DNA from: Rhizobium sp. L1K21
Lineage (GTDB): Bacteria > Pseudomonadota > Alphaproteobacteria > Rhizobiales > Rhizobiaceae
Reading direction: 5' to 3'
Length of the DNA stretch: 64,000 bases
Assembly (NCBI RefSeq): GCF_024055895.1
Contig: NZ_JAMXLE010000001.1
Span: 1,798,001 to 1,862,000 of the forward strand
A program made the translations under genes and the position numbers. Of the stretch, positions 19,278 to 27,805 are shown in pieces; the stretch's first letter is position 1; every line of letters begins with the position of its first letter. The notes under the pieces were generated by a model that had not been told where the DNA came from, did no database searches, and was given only the letters and a program-made list of their open reading frames with translations.

Positions 19278-19397
19278 TGTAGCCCCCCTCAAGACATACT
19301 GGCAAGCCCACAACTTCAGACTACTGTCTTAGACATCCGGTTGCAATTCCTGATTTCTCCCATCGGTTCTATCTCGTGATCTGGTTTTGACGCGGAC

Positions 19398-20003
19398 TTA
19401 TTTCCACGTCGGACGCATCAGTTCGAAGACATCGCCGGATTCGCTGTAGTCGAAATAGCCGAGGCGGCCGAGGGGGCGCACCTTTGCCATGTCGAGACGG
19501 CCATCGCGGATGGCCTCGTCGCGGATATGGGTGCCGACCACCTGCCCGATGATCATGGTGTTTTGCGAGGCTTCGCCACCCAGCCCCTTCAGCGGCTTGA
19601 TCTCAACCACCCTGCATTCGAGAACGGCATAGGCTTCTGCGGCATAGGGCGCATCGACCAGTTTGCCCGGAACGGCCGTGAGGCCGGCAAAGCCGAATTC
19701 GTCGAATTCGTAAGGCGCTGGAGCCGAACTTGCATTCATCTGGTGCAGAAGGTCATGGCTTGCGAGGTTGCAGGTGAAGACGCCGGTTTCCTCGATATTG
19801 CGCAGGCTGTCCTTGCGGCCGGTGGAGGAAAACATCACCAGCTTCGGCTTATCGGACAAGGGCGCAAAAAAGGAATAGGGAGCCAGGTTGATGCTGCCAT
19901 CCTCGCCTTTCGTTCCAATCCAGCCGATGGGGCGCGGTGAAACGATCGCCTTGAAGGGATCATGGGCCAGAATTTCCGGTCTGTTGCCTTCTTCGTAGAA
20001 CAT
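19398..20003 (-). CDS. Flavin reductase-like (split-barrel FMN-binding) protein
   Basis: This 201-residue protein fits the flavin reductase/DIM6 family: SPRPIGWIGTKGEDGSINLAPYSFFAPLSDKPKLVMFSS is its FMN-binding start. The central block TGVFTCNLASHDLLHQMNASSAPAPYEFDEF is typical of the subgroup acting on or near flavin-dependent oxygenases. Length is standard. It lies 6 bases downstream of a nitroreductase gene, so the two probably form a redox operon. The physiological electron acceptor is not evident. Confidence 0.88.
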   Translation of the reverse strand: MFYEEGNRPEILAHDPFKAIVSPRPIGWIGTKGEDGSINLAPYSFFAPLSDKPKLVMFSSTGRKDSLRNIEETGVFTCNLASHDLLHQMNASSAPAPYEFDEFGFAGLTAVPGKLVDAPYAAEAYAVLECRVVEIKPLKGLGGEASQNTMIIGQVVGTHIRDEAIRDGRLDMAKVRPLGRLGYFDYSESGDVFELMRPTWK

Positions 20004-20009
20004 GCGCGT

Positions 20010-20588
20010 TCACTCCCCTTGCCAGGTGACGACATCCGACAGCGCCGGACGCGGGCGTTCGGTGTTTGGAAAGTCGGTCGAGCCGATATGAATGAAGCCT
20101 GCAACCTTCTCGCCCGCGTTGACGCCGAGAAGCGGATAGGCGGCTTCATCGAAGGCGAACCATTCGGTCAGCCAGTTGGCAGCGTAACCATTGGCATTGG
20201 CGGCCATGAGGAGATTGAGGCAGACCGCGCCCGCAGACATGACCTGCTCCCATTCCGGGATCTTGAAATGGGGTGCTGCCGTGGAAATGACGGCGATTAC
20301 TACCGGGGCGCGGGTAAAGCGGGTGCGCTCGACCTCAACCAGGTCCTGGGAGAGATCGGGTTCTTTTTCGAGCCGCATCTTCAACAGCGCTTCGCCGATT
20401 TCGGCGCGCCTTGCGCCGCGATAGACGATGAAGCGCCAGGGGGCGAGCTTGCCGTGATCGGGAACCCTGACAGTGAGTTTCAGGATATCCTTGATCTCTT
20501 CGCGCGACGGTCCCGGCTCACGCATCTGGAAGGCTGGGGTGGAGCGGCGGGTTTCAAGATAATCGGCAAGCCGGATTTCTGTTTTCAT
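20010..20588 (-). CDS. Nitroreductase family protein
   Basis: This 192-residue FMN enzyme of the nitroreductase fold starts at the ATG at 20588 with AGGAAG upstream. [19 protein letters not shown] carries the phosphate/FMN-binding arginines near the N-terminus. [19 protein letters not shown] matches the family block that usually reads PSxxNxQPWxF, and [14 protein letters not shown] the dimer-interface helix. The HGKLAPWRF variant resembles the YdjA-like subgroup of small nitroreductases. It is paired with the flavin reductase-like gene downstream. Confidence 0.88.
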   Translation of the reverse strand: MKTEIRLADYLETRRSTPAFQMREPGPSREEIKDILKLTVRVPDHGKLAPWRFIVYRGARRAEIGEALLKMRLEKEPDLSQDLVEVERTRFTRAPVVIAVISTAAPHFKIPEWEQVMSAGAVCLNLLMAANANGYAANWLTEWFAFDEAAYPLLGVNAGEKVAGFIHIGSTDFPNTERPRPALSDVVTWQGE

Positions 20589-20668
20589 CGTGTTCGTCTT
20601 CCTGTAATTCAGCGTGACTGACATGAAAATGACATGACACCGTTCAATAGACGCTGAAACTGAACGGC

Positions 20669-21616
20669 ATGAATGAAGTGAGTGCCTTGAAACACGGACC
20701 AGGACATACGGCAAGTGTTGTTTTTATTCTTGCCGCCGCAGTGTGGGGAATGACCGTTCCCGCTCTCGCCCAGCAGATTTCCGAAGACGGGCTTTCGGCC
20801 ATCGAGCGGATTGCCCCTTCGCAGAACACGCTGAGCAGCGTGGAGGTGGAGGCACACCTGCAAGAGGGCGCGCCGCCGCTGCAGGAGGGCCTTGCCTGGC
20901 GGGTCTTTTCCGCCATTCCCGGTGAGGACGGCAAGCTGCCGCTGGTCGCCTCTGCAGAAGGCGGGGTCAGCGTTTTCCAGCTGCCGCCGGGCGAATATTT
21001 CATCAATGCCGCTTTCGGGCGGGCGGCTGCGACCAAAAAGCTGCGCATCTGGGAAGGTGCACCTGTGGCCCGCCAGAGCCTGGTTCTTGATGCCGGTGGC
21101 CTGCTTTTGCATGCCGAGACCGGCGACGATATGCCGATCCCCGATTCGGACCTGACATTCTCGATCTATGCCAGCGCCCCCTCCGGTGACAGCGAGCGGG
21201 TGCTGGTGGCCAAGGACATCCGGCCCGACACCGTGGTACGGCTGAATGCCGACACCTATCACGTGGTCTCCCAATATGGCCATGTGAACGCAGTGGTGCA
21301 GGCCGATATGCAGGTGAGCGCCGGCAAGATCACCGAAGCAACACTCGAACACCGTGCGGCCCGCGTGACCTTCAAGCTGGTGGCCAATGCCGGCGGCGAA
21401 GCCATTGCCGACACGGCCTGGTCGATCCTGACCGCCTCCGGCGATCTTCTGGCCACCAATGTCGGGGCCTTCCCCTCCATGGTGCTGGCCGAGGGCAATT
21501 ACACAGCGATTGCCCGCAACAAGGAAAAAATCTACCAGAAGGATTTCGAGGTGACAGCCGGCCGCAACTCCGATGTCGAGGTGCTGCTGGCCGATGGCGC
21601 ACAGGTCGAGGACTGA
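20669..21616 (+). CDS. Large secreted protein of unknown function
   Basis: This 315-residue protein has an N-terminal hydrophobic signal segment (about 15-34, [19 protein letters not shown]). The mature part seems built of beta-sandwich repeats: [46 protein letters not shown] and [25 protein letters not shown] share the pattern of a Gly- or Asp-rich turn followed by aromatic beta strands. That resembles carboxypeptidase-regulatory-like or SdrD-B-like domains. I cannot name the family. It is divergent from the nitroreductase operon, and a palindromic repeat follows its stop. Confidence 0.72.
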   Translation: MNEVSALKHGPGHTASVVFILAAAVWGMTVPALAQQISEDGLSAIERIAPSQNTLSSVEVEAHLQEGAPPLQEGLAWRVFSAIPGEDGKLPLVASAEGGVSVFQLPPGEYFINAAFGRAAATKKLRIWEGAPVARQSLVLDAGGLLLHAETGDDMPIPDSDLTFSIYASAPSGDSERVLVAKDIRPDTVVRLNADTYHVVSQYGHVNAVVQADMQVSAGKITEATLEHRAARVTFKLVANAGGEAIADTAWSILTASGDLLATNVGAFPSMVLAEGNYTAIARNKEKIYQKDFEVTAGRNSDVEVLLADGAQVED

Positions 21617-21620
21617 GCTT

Positions 21621-21793
21621 CCTCTCCCCTTGTGGGAGAGGACGCAATTTCAACATCTTAGCGCAAGCTAAGTGTTAGAAATTGCTGATGAGGGGTAGTC
21701 TACCGCTGATAAAGCCCCCTCTACCCAAGTGCATCCCGACATTCGGCATTCTGCCTCATGTGGACTTCCTATCCTCTCCCACAAGGGGAGAGG
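21621..21793. repeat. Pair of palindromic repeats between the secreted protein gene and thrS
   Basis: A 21-base palindrome-like sequence (cctctcccc...gggagagg type) occurs at 21621-21641 and, inverted, at 21773-21793. They enclose a diverged copy of the nested repeat seen six times at 24.9-26.8 kb: gaggggtag is kept and tgtggacttcctat precedes the second arm. No gene lies in this gap. Confidence 0.7.
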
Positions 21794-21819
21794 ATTGGCG
21801 GGAGAGGATTGGTCGAAAT

Positions 21820-23850
21820 TTATACAGCCGCAGCCTTTTTCGCCGCCCTGGCCGCCAGCTTGCGCTTCACGTCCGGCGGCGTTGCCTCTTCCATCAGCGA
21901 TGCAATCGCCTCATCCAGCGTCATCGAGGTCTGGTTCTGCGAGCCCAGACGACGGATATTCACCGTGCGCTCTTCGGCCTCGCGCTTGCCGCAGACGATG
22001 ATCACCGGCACCTTGCCGACCGAGTGTTCGCGGATCTTGTAGTTGATCTTCTCGTTGCGGAAGTCTGTCTCCACGTGGAGACCGGCATCGCGCAGCGCTT
22101 CGGCCACCTCTTCGCCATAACCATCGGCTTCAGACGTGATCGTTGCCACCACCACCTGCAGCGGTGCGAACCACAGCGGCATGTGACCGGCGAAGTTCTC
22201 GATCAGAATGCCGAGAAACCGCTCCATGGAGCCGCAGATGGCGCGGTGGATCATCACCGGCTGCTGCTTTTCGGAGTTCTGGTCGATATAGAATGCGCCG
22301 AAACGTTCGGGCAGGTTGAAGTCCACCTGTGTGGTGCCGCACTGCCATTCACGGCCAATGGCGTCGCGCAGCGTATATTCGAACTTCGGCCCGTAAAACG
22401 CGCCCTCGCCTTCCAGAATGCCGGTTTTGATGCGGCCGCCGGATTGGGCTTCGATGGTCTTCAGCACCTCGGTCATGATGCTTTCGGCGCGATCCCAAAG
22501 CTCATCCGAGCCCACGCGCTTTTCAGGCCGCGTGGAGAGCTTCACGACGATCTCGCCAAAGCCGAAATCCTCGTAGACCGAAAGAATGAGATCATTGATC
22601 CTCAGGCATTCGGCGGCCAGCTGCTCGTCGGTGCAGAACACATGTGCGTCGTCCTGCGTGAAGCCGCGCACGCGCATCAGCCCGTGCAGCGCGCCTGACG
22701 GCTCGTAGCGGTGCACATTGCCGAATTCGGCGAGACGGATCGGCAGGTCGCGATAGCTCTTCAGGCCGTGCTTGAAGATCTGCACGTGACCGGGGCAGTT
22801 CATGGGTTTCAGCGCAAACACGCGGTCGTCGGCTTCCGGGTCGTCCGGATGCGTCAGCGCGTGCGCCGATTTCACCGCAAACATGTTTTCCTGATACCAG
22901 CCCCAGTGGCCGGAGGTTTCCCACAGCGATGCATCAAGCACCTGCGGCGCGTTCACCTCTTCGTAAACCCCTGCCAGACGGCGGCGCATATAGGCCGTCA
23001 GCGTCTGGAACATGCGCCAGCCCTTGGAATGCCAGAAAACAACGCCCGGCCCCTCCTCCTGGAAATGGAACAGGTCCATTTCGCGGCCAAGCTTGCGGTG
23101 GTCGCGCTTTTCGGCCTCTTCCAGAATATGCAGATAGTTGTCGAGGTCCTTCTGCTCGGCCCAGGCCGTGCCATAGATGCGCGTCAGCATCGGCTTCGAC
23201 GAATCACCGCGCCAATAGGCACCCGCCACCTTCATCAGCTTGAAGGCCGTGCCGATCTGCCCCGTGGAGGCCATATGCGGCCCGCGGCAAAGGTCGAACC
23301 AGTCGCCCTGCTTGTAGATCTTGACGTCCTGATCTTCCGGGATCGCATCCACCAGCTCCACCTTATAGGCCTCGCCCATATCGGCAAAGGTGTCGCGCGC
23401 CTTCTCGCGGCTCCACACTTCCTTCACGAAGGGCGCGTTGCGCTGGATGATCTTCTGCATCTGCTTTTCGATCTTCGGCAGATCTTCCGGCGTAAACGGC
23501 CAGTCTTCGCGCGTATCGGGATGCACGCGCTTGAAGTCGTAATAAAAGCCGTTTTCAATCACCGGACCAATGGTCACCTGCGTGCCGGGCCAAAGCTCCT
23601 GCACGGCTTCCGCCATCACATGCGCCGCATCATGCCGGATCAGCTCCAGCGCCTTGGGGTCCGTGCGCGTCACAATCTCGATCTTGCCATTGGTGACGGG
23701 ATCGGCAAGATCACGCAGCTCACCATCAATGGCAATCGCCACAGCCTTCTTGGCCAAAGATTTGGAAATCGATTCCGCCACATCCCGGCCGGTCGTACCA
23801 GCATCGTATGAACGTTCAGAACCATCGGGAAAAATCAGGGAAATAGACAT
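21820..23850 (-). CDS. thrS: Threonyl-tRNA synthetase
   Basis: This 676-residue class II synthetase charges tRNA-Thr. The order is an N-terminal TGS domain ([21 protein letters not shown]), a second additional (editing) domain with the [11 protein letters not shown] block and a conserved [13 protein letters not shown] stretch, the class II catalytic core ([38 protein letters not shown]) and a C-terminal anticodon-binding domain ([10 protein letters not shown]). The NCPGH Cys and the His residues for zinc are visible. The ATG at 23850 opens the frame. It has no operon partner. Confidence 0.97.
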   Translation of the reverse strand: MSISLIFPDGSERSYDAGTTGRDVAESISKSLAKKAVAIAIDGELRDLADPVTNGKIEIVTRTDPKALELIRHDAAHVMAEAVQELWPGTQVTIGPVIENGFYYDFKRVHPDTREDWPFTPEDLPKIEKQMQKIIQRNAPFVKEVWSREKARDTFADMGEAYKVELVDAIPEDQDVKIYKQGDWFDLCRGPHMASTGQIGTAFKLMKVAGAYWRGDSSKPMLTRIYGTAWAEQKDLDNYLHILEEAEKRDHRKLGREMDLFHFQEEGPGVVFWHSKGWRMFQTLTAYMRRRLAGVYEEVNAPQVLDASLWETSGHWGWYQENMFAVKSAHALTHPDDPEADDRVFALKPMNCPGHVQIFKHGLKSYRDLPIRLAEFGNVHRYEPSGALHGLMRVRGFTQDDAHVFCTDEQLAAECLRINDLILSVYEDFGFGEIVVKLSTRPEKRVGSDELWDRAESIMTEVLKTIEAQSGGRIKTGILEGEGAFYGPKFEYTLRDAIGREWQCGTTQVDFNLPERFGAFYIDQNSEKQQPVMIHRAICGSMERFLGILIENFAGHMPLWFAPLQVVVATITSEADGYGEEVAEALRDAGLHVETDFRNEKINYKIREHSVGKVPVIIVCGKREAEERTVNIRRLGSQNQTSMTLDEAIASLMEEATPPDVKRKLAARAAKKAAAV

Positions 23851-24061
23851 GGTTTTCAGTCTCCTTCATCCAGTCCCGCCTACGAATGCGGGTGGTTGGT
23901 GGTTTGCCGCGATTTGAGGCGGCGATGGGTGGAGGCGGTATAGTGGGATTTGGGGGGTGGGGCAAGGGGTTACCCGCCGCTTTAGTAAAAGCGAGCCTAG
24001 CCGCAGCGACTTCCAATCCATCTGAAAATACGTTCTATATAAATCAAAAAAGGGACGTGGC

Positions 24062-24790
24062 ATGGAACTCGACTTAGTTCGGCAGGAGATACTTAATAGC
24101 ATTAAGAGTATCGCGGCGGATAATGGTGGCCGCCCACCAGGCATGACCAAATTTGAATCCGTCACCGGAATTAAGAAACACGAATGGCGCAGCAGAATAT
24201 GGAGAAACTGGAGCGATGCACTAATTGAAGCTGGCTTTATTCCCAACACACTGCAAAAAGCCTATTCCGACGAGGAATTACTGGACACAGTATTGCAAGT
24301 TTCTGAGAAATTAGGGCGTTTTCCAACCACGGGTGATCTGGATTATGAAGTTCCACGTTTAGGAAGCCACGTTTCGCCAAAGACCATTCAGGCGCGTTGG
24401 CCTATGCCAAAATTAGCGGAGCGCCTAGCGGAATTCGCAATGCAAAAAGGCAAAACAAAAATTGCGGAGCTTGCCAGAAAATACCAAAAACCTGTCGACG
24501 GCTTAATATCCGAGGGCAACGAAGCTTCGGCTAAAGGTTACGTATATCTCCAAAAGCACGGCAGCGATTACAAAATTGGGTACACGACATCTCTGAATAA
24601 ACGCGGCAGGCAAGTTCAGATCGAACTGCCACAGGAAATAGAATTGGTTCACTCGATTCTAACTGACGATCCACAGGGCGTGGAGTTCTATTGGCATAAA
24701 CGTTTTGCGGACAAAAGGACACGCGGCGAGTGGTTTAGGCTAACCAAATCAGAGATCGCCGCGTTTAAGCGCTGGCGAAAGATATGGTGA
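24062..24790 (+). CDS. GIY-YIG nuclease-domain protein with homing-endonuclease-associated repeats
   Basis: This 242-residue protein has two parts. The N-terminal part (about 1-125) has two repeats like those attached to homing endonucleases (NGGRPPGMTKFESVTG...WSDALIEAGFIPN, then LGRFPTTGDLDYEVP...WPMPKLAERLAEF). The C-terminal part (about 157-230) is a GIY-YIG/MUG113-like nuclease domain: GYVY at 159-162, YKIGYT at 170-175, a conserved Arg at 183, the metal-binding Glu at 208 and EWF at 223-225. The gene is noticeably more AT-rich than its neighbours and sits at the start of the repeat island, which suggests horizontal acquisition. Its target is unknown. Confidence 0.82.
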   Translation: MELDLVRQEILNSIKSIAADNGGRPPGMTKFESVTGIKKHEWRSRIWRNWSDALIEAGFIPNTLQKAYSDEELLDTVLQVSEKLGRFPTTGDLDYEVPRLGSHVSPKTIQARWPMPKLAERLAEFAMQKGKTKIAELARKYQKPVDGLISEGNEASAKGYVYLQKHGSDYKIGYTTSLNKRGRQVQIELPQEIELVHSILTDDPQGVEFYWHKRFADKRTRGEWFRLTKSEIAAFKRWRKIW

Positions 24791-24886
24791 GCGAAAAACC
24801 CCACCGTCATAGTCTGACTTGACCCTACCATCCAAACACAAGTTGCCGCATCGATCCTCGAACACCCCGGAGAGTAGCGGCTTTAT

Positions 24887-25058
24887 ACCCCTCACCAAGC
24901 GCGTCCAAACACTTAGCTTTGCTTCGTGTGGACTTCCTATCCTCTCCCACAAGGGGAGAGGACGGGTGCGGAGGGTGCGGCGGCTCCTCTCCCCTTGTGG
25001 GAGAGATAGTTCACCCCAAGAGCCGAAGGCGATTGGCGAGGTGAACTTGGTGAGGGGT
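24887..25058. repeat. Nested palindromic repeat, copy 1
   Basis: A 172-base unit bounded by cccctcaccaag on the left and its complement cttggtgagggg on the right. Inside are two more inverted 21-base arms, at 24941-24961 and 24986-25005. It is non-coding and lies between the GIY-YIG gene and the first DUF559 gene. Confidence 0.82.
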
Positions 25059-25082
25059 AATACAGGCCCCCAACTCTTTACC

Positions 25083-25253
25083 CCCCTCACCTAGTGCGTC
25101 CAAACACTTAGCTTTGCTTCGTGTGGACTTCCTATCCTCTCCCACAAGGGGAGAGGACGGATGCGGAGAGTGCGGCGGCTCCTCTCCCCCTGTGGGAGAG
25201 GATAGTTCACCCCAAGAGCCAAAGCGATTGGCGTGGTGAACTTGGTGAGGGGT
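25083..25253. repeat. Nested palindromic repeat, copy 2
   Basis: The same layout as copy 1, with inner arms at 25136-25156 and 25181-25201. The left border has drifted (cccctcacctag). It ends 46 bases before the first DUF559 start codon. Confidence 0.82.
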
Positions 25254-25299
25254 AAAACAAATGGTTGCAAAATGCATATGACAGCGACACATTTCTCAC

Positions 25300-25659
25300 A
25301 TGCCGCACCACAAACCTCCGCCCAAGCATCGTGAATACGCTCGCGCCATGCGTGGCGATGGCACCAAGGCCGAAGCGTTGCTCTGGAATCAGCTTAAAGA
25401 CCGGCGCATGGGCGGGTTGAAATTTCGGCGGCAGGTTCCCCTTAAAGGCTATATTGTTGATTTCATCTGCTTTGAGGCCAAATGCATCATTGAGGTTGAT
25501 GGCGGCCAGCATGCGGAAAGCAAACGTGATGCGCTGCGCGATGCCACATTCGCGGCTGAAGGTTTCCAAACGTTGCGGTTTTGGAATGATGAAATCGAAA
25601 ATGGATTGGACTTTGCGGTTCGCAAAATCCGGGAAAAATTGAATCTTCCACCGACTTAG
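25300..25659 (+). CDS. DUF559 nuclease-fold protein, copy 1
   Basis: This 119-residue protein of the DUF559 family has a Vsr/PD-(D/E)xK-like nuclease fold. The likely metal ligands are visible as Asp54 in YIVDFICFEA, then Glu65 and Asp67 in CIIEVDGGQH, with His71 after them. The N-terminus (KPPPKHREYARAMRGDGTKAEALLWNQLKDRRMGGLKFRRQ) is the family hallmark. Catalysis has not been shown for this gene; a nuclease role rests on the fold. It is flanked by nested palindromes on both sides and repeated 595 bases downstream. The two proteins differ by one conservative residue (T/A at the end). Confidence 0.85.
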   Translation: MPHHKPPPKHREYARAMRGDGTKAEALLWNQLKDRRMGGLKFRRQVPLKGYIVDFICFEAKCIIEVDGGQHAESKRDALRDATFAAEGFQTLRFWNDEIENGLDFAVRKIREKLNLPPT

Positions 25660-25675
25660 CGGTTATGTATAGTTC

Positions 25676-25848
25676 ACCCCTCACCAAGCGCGTCCAGACA
25701 CTCAGCTTTGCTTCGTGTGGACGGGCTATCCTCTCCCACAGGGGGAGAGGACGGGTGCGGAGGGTGCGGCGGCTCCTCTCCCCTTGTGGGAGAGGATAGT
25801 TCACCCCAAGAGCCGAAGGCGATTGGCGTGGTGGACTTGGTGAGGGGT
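25676..25848. repeat. Nested palindromic repeat, copy 3
   Basis: Bounded by acccctcaccaag and its complement, with inner arms at 25730-25750 and 25775-25795. It lies between the two DUF559 genes. Confidence 0.82.
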
Positions 25849-25894
25849 GAAACAAATGGTTGTCAAATGCATTTAGCTGCGACACATTTCCCTT

Positions 25895-26254
25895 ATGCCG
25901 CACCACAAACCTCCGCCCAAGCATCGTGAATACGCTCGCGCCATGCGTGGCGATGGCACCAAGGCCGAAGCGTTGCTCTGGAATCAGCTTAAAGACCGGC
26001 GCATGGGCGGGTTGAAATTTCGGCGGCAGGTTCCCCTTAAAGGCTATATTGTTGATTTCATCTGCTTTGAGGCCAAATGCATCATTGAGGTTGATGGCGG
26101 CCAGCATGCGGAAAGCAAACGTGATGCGCTGCGCGATGCCACATTCGCGGCTGAAGGTTTCCAAACGTTGCGGTTTTGGAATGACGAGATCGAAAATGGC
26201 TTGGACTTTGCAGTTCGCAAAATCCGGGAAAAATTGAATCTTCCTCCGGCTTAG
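25895..26254 (+). CDS. DUF559 nuclease-fold protein, copy 2
   Basis: This 119-residue protein is essentially identical to the copy at 25300, including the Asp54, Glu65, Asp67 and His71 pattern. Nucleotide changes near the end of the gene are mostly silent (gatgaaatc versus gacgagatc), so the coding sequence seems to be kept intact. The spacing to the palindromes on each side is the same as for copy 1. Confidence 0.85.
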   Translation: MPHHKPPPKHREYARAMRGDGTKAEALLWNQLKDRRMGGLKFRRQVPLKGYIVDFICFEAKCIIEVDGGQHAESKRDALRDATFAAEGFQTLRFWNDEIENGLDFAVRKIREKLNLPPA

Positions 26255-26270
26255 CGGTTATGTGCAGTTC

Positions 26271-26447
26271 ACCCCTCACCAAGCGCGTCCAGACACTCAG
26301 CTTTGCTTCGTGTGGACTTGCTATCCTCTCCCACAAGGGGAGAGGAGGAAAGAGCCGCAGCCTCCGCGCCCGTCCTCTCCCCCTGTGGGAGAGGATAGTT
26401 CACCCCAAGAGCCGAAGGCGATTGGCGCGGTGAACTTGGTGAGGGGT
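26271..26447. repeat. Nested palindromic repeat, copy 4
   Basis: Outer borders as in the other copies; inner arms at 26325-26345 and 26374-26394. The spacer between the arms differs from the other copies (gaaagagccgcagcctccgc). Confidence 0.82.
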
Positions 26448-26468
26448 AATTCAGGCCTCCAACTCTTC

Positions 26469-26640
26469 ACCCCTCACCAAGCGCGTCCGAAACTCCGCTT
26501 CGCCTCGTGTGGACGGGCTCACCTCTCCCACAGGGGGAGAGGACGGATGCGGAGGGTGCGGCGGCTCCTCTCCCCCTGTGGGAGAGGATAGTTCACCCCA
26601 AGAGCCGAAGGCGATTGGCGTGGTGAACTTGGTGAGGGGT
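26469..26640. repeat. Nested palindromic repeat, copy 5
   Basis: Inner arms at 26522-26542 and 26567-26587. It directly follows copy 4 with about 20 bases between, so copies 4 to 6 form a repeat cluster without a gene. Confidence 0.82.
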
Positions 26641-26661
26641 AATTCAGGCCCCCAACTCTTC

Positions 26662-26762
26662 ACCCCTCACCAAGCGCGTCCAGACACTCTGCTTTGCTTC
26701 GTGTGGACGGGCTATCCTCTCCCACAAGGGGAGAGGACGGATGCGGAGAGTGCGGCGACTCC
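26662..26762. repeat. Nested palindromic repeat, copy 6 (right half missing)
   Basis: The left border and the first arm (26716-26736) are present, then similarity stops near 26762 inside the spacer. After that come unrelated AT-richer bases to about 26925 in which I see no gene. Confidence 0.75.
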
Positions 26763-26929
26763 TTCGCCCCCGCAGGCGGGGCGAGGCAAAACGGGGAAAA
26801 AATCGTTGCTCTTCGCTCAGATTTTGATTCCACCATTCCCGCTAACCCATTGAAACAAAACAATTCCGCGTCACAAAAAATCCCACGCCTTAAAAAAATC
26901 CACCCCCGTTTTTCCCCGCTTGCGCCCCA

Positions 26930-27240
26930 CCCCTTATCCTGAAGGTCTTCCGTTGCCGGATGGGGTCGTGAGACGGTCAGCCTCAGGCGGAAGGAGACGC
27001 CTGGGTGGGAGCCGTAACGTGTGGCTTCTCTCCAGGGGGTGTGGAACGCTGTGGCAGGGCAACCTGCCGCCGTTACAGGCTTCCCCCTTCCCCTGTTGTC
27101 CCAGGGGTCGGTTCGGGTCCGCCGTGCAAGTTGGTGGTTTCACCAATGCAGCGAAGCAGTTCCGCATTCAGGCCGGGCCGGACAGCCCATGCCGCAAACG
27201 TCTTGATGGGCCGCGTGTGTGCGGTGCCATATTACTTAAA
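26930..27240 (+). ncRNA. Candidate structured RNA leader upstream of a small protein gene
   Basis: About 300 bases without a convincing gene contain a series of perfect hairpins: caggcg/cgcctg (26984-27003), ggcagg-GCAA-cctgcc with a GNRA tetraloop (27053-27068), cccctg/cagggg (27090-27107) and ttggtg-gttt-caccaa (27131-27146). A GC palindrome (ggcggcgcgccgcgc) lies just beyond at about 27250. The strand is inferred from the downstream gene at 27387. From memory, the layout recalls leaders found before antirestriction and RadC-type genes of proteobacterial mobile elements (radC-motif-like), but I could not verify this. Conceptual frames through it are probably spurious. Confidence 0.45.
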
Positions 27241-27386
27241 AAACAGAGGCGGCGCGCCGCGCGGCTCTCCGGTTTCACGCGCCCGAGACAGGCAAAGCGT
27301 GGTCATTGAAAGCCGGAGTGAACCTGACGGGAAACCGCCGGCCAAATTGTGCTGCCATGATCCGATCAGACAAGGAGAGAAATGCC

Positions 27387-27755
27387 ATGAAAAGGGAAGA
27401 ATGGATGGAAGCGGCCGAGCCTCAGCCGGTGGAAGTTGGCGAGGGAGACCGCAGATTCTTCCGCAATAGCCAGCGCGTTTTCCGGTTCTTCACCACAGCG
27501 CTGGAGAATTACACCTTCTGCCACCTGCCCAAGTGCCGGCGCGCGCGGGCCTGTCTGGGCGAACATGCGCCCGAGACCTATGGGGAGAATTACTACAATC
27601 GCTTTCCACCCTGCATCCGCAATGAGGCCGGGCGTCAACGGATGATTGATGAAATGGACCGCTATGAAGCGCAGGTGCTTGCCGAAGACCCCGACGCCGA
27701 GGCCAAAATCACGGACGAGCAATGGGATGCGGCCTATGCGGAGCTTGAACGGTGA
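27387..27755 (+). CDS. Small cysteine-containing conserved protein of unknown function
   Basis: The protein of 122 residues has an ATG at 27387 with AAGGAGAG eight bases upstream. Upstream in-frame extension would run into the hairpin-rich leader, so this start is preferred. The middle holds CHLPKCRRARACLG, followed by PPC: four Cys spaced like a small metal site. The C-terminus is acidic and helical (MIDEMDRYEAQVLAEDPDAEAKITDEQWDAAYAELE). Similar proteins with a C-x5-C-RR-x-x-C pattern are, as far as I recall, common hypotheticals in Hyphomicrobiales. The function is unknown. Confidence 0.75.
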   Translation: MKREEWMEAAEPQPVEVGEGDRRFFRNSQRVFRFFTTALENYTFCHLPKCRRARACLGEHAPETYGENYYNRFPPCIRNEAGRQRMIDEMDRYEAQVLAEDPDAEAKITDEQWDAAYAELER

Positions 27756-27805
27756 GCTTGACGTTTCGCGCCTCCATGCAAGGGGCGTACGAAATACGGC
27801 GGGCG

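Larger units (their letters stand above)
25257..26447. repeat. Tandem duplication (period 595 bases) carrying DUF559 plus a palindromic unit
   Basis: Sequence from about 25257 repeats from about 25852, starting acaaatggtt in both. Each period contains one DUF559 gene followed by one nested palindrome. Divergence is concentrated in the 40 bases upstream of the start codons, with few changes inside the genes. This implies a fairly recent duplication or ongoing gene conversion. Confidence 0.82.

Noticed and set aside
24887-26762. Regularly recurring repeats that could suggest a CRISPR array
   Set aside because: Units are about 172 bp and palindromic, the spacing is irregular, genes lie between them, and no spacer-like unique segments of constant length or cas genes occur.
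27005-27469. A 155-codon plus-strand frame through the hairpin-rich leader
   Set aside because: It overlaps the start of the well-supported 122-residue gene in another frame, lacks a ribosome site and translates the hairpins into low-complexity Arg/Pro/Ser-rich protein.
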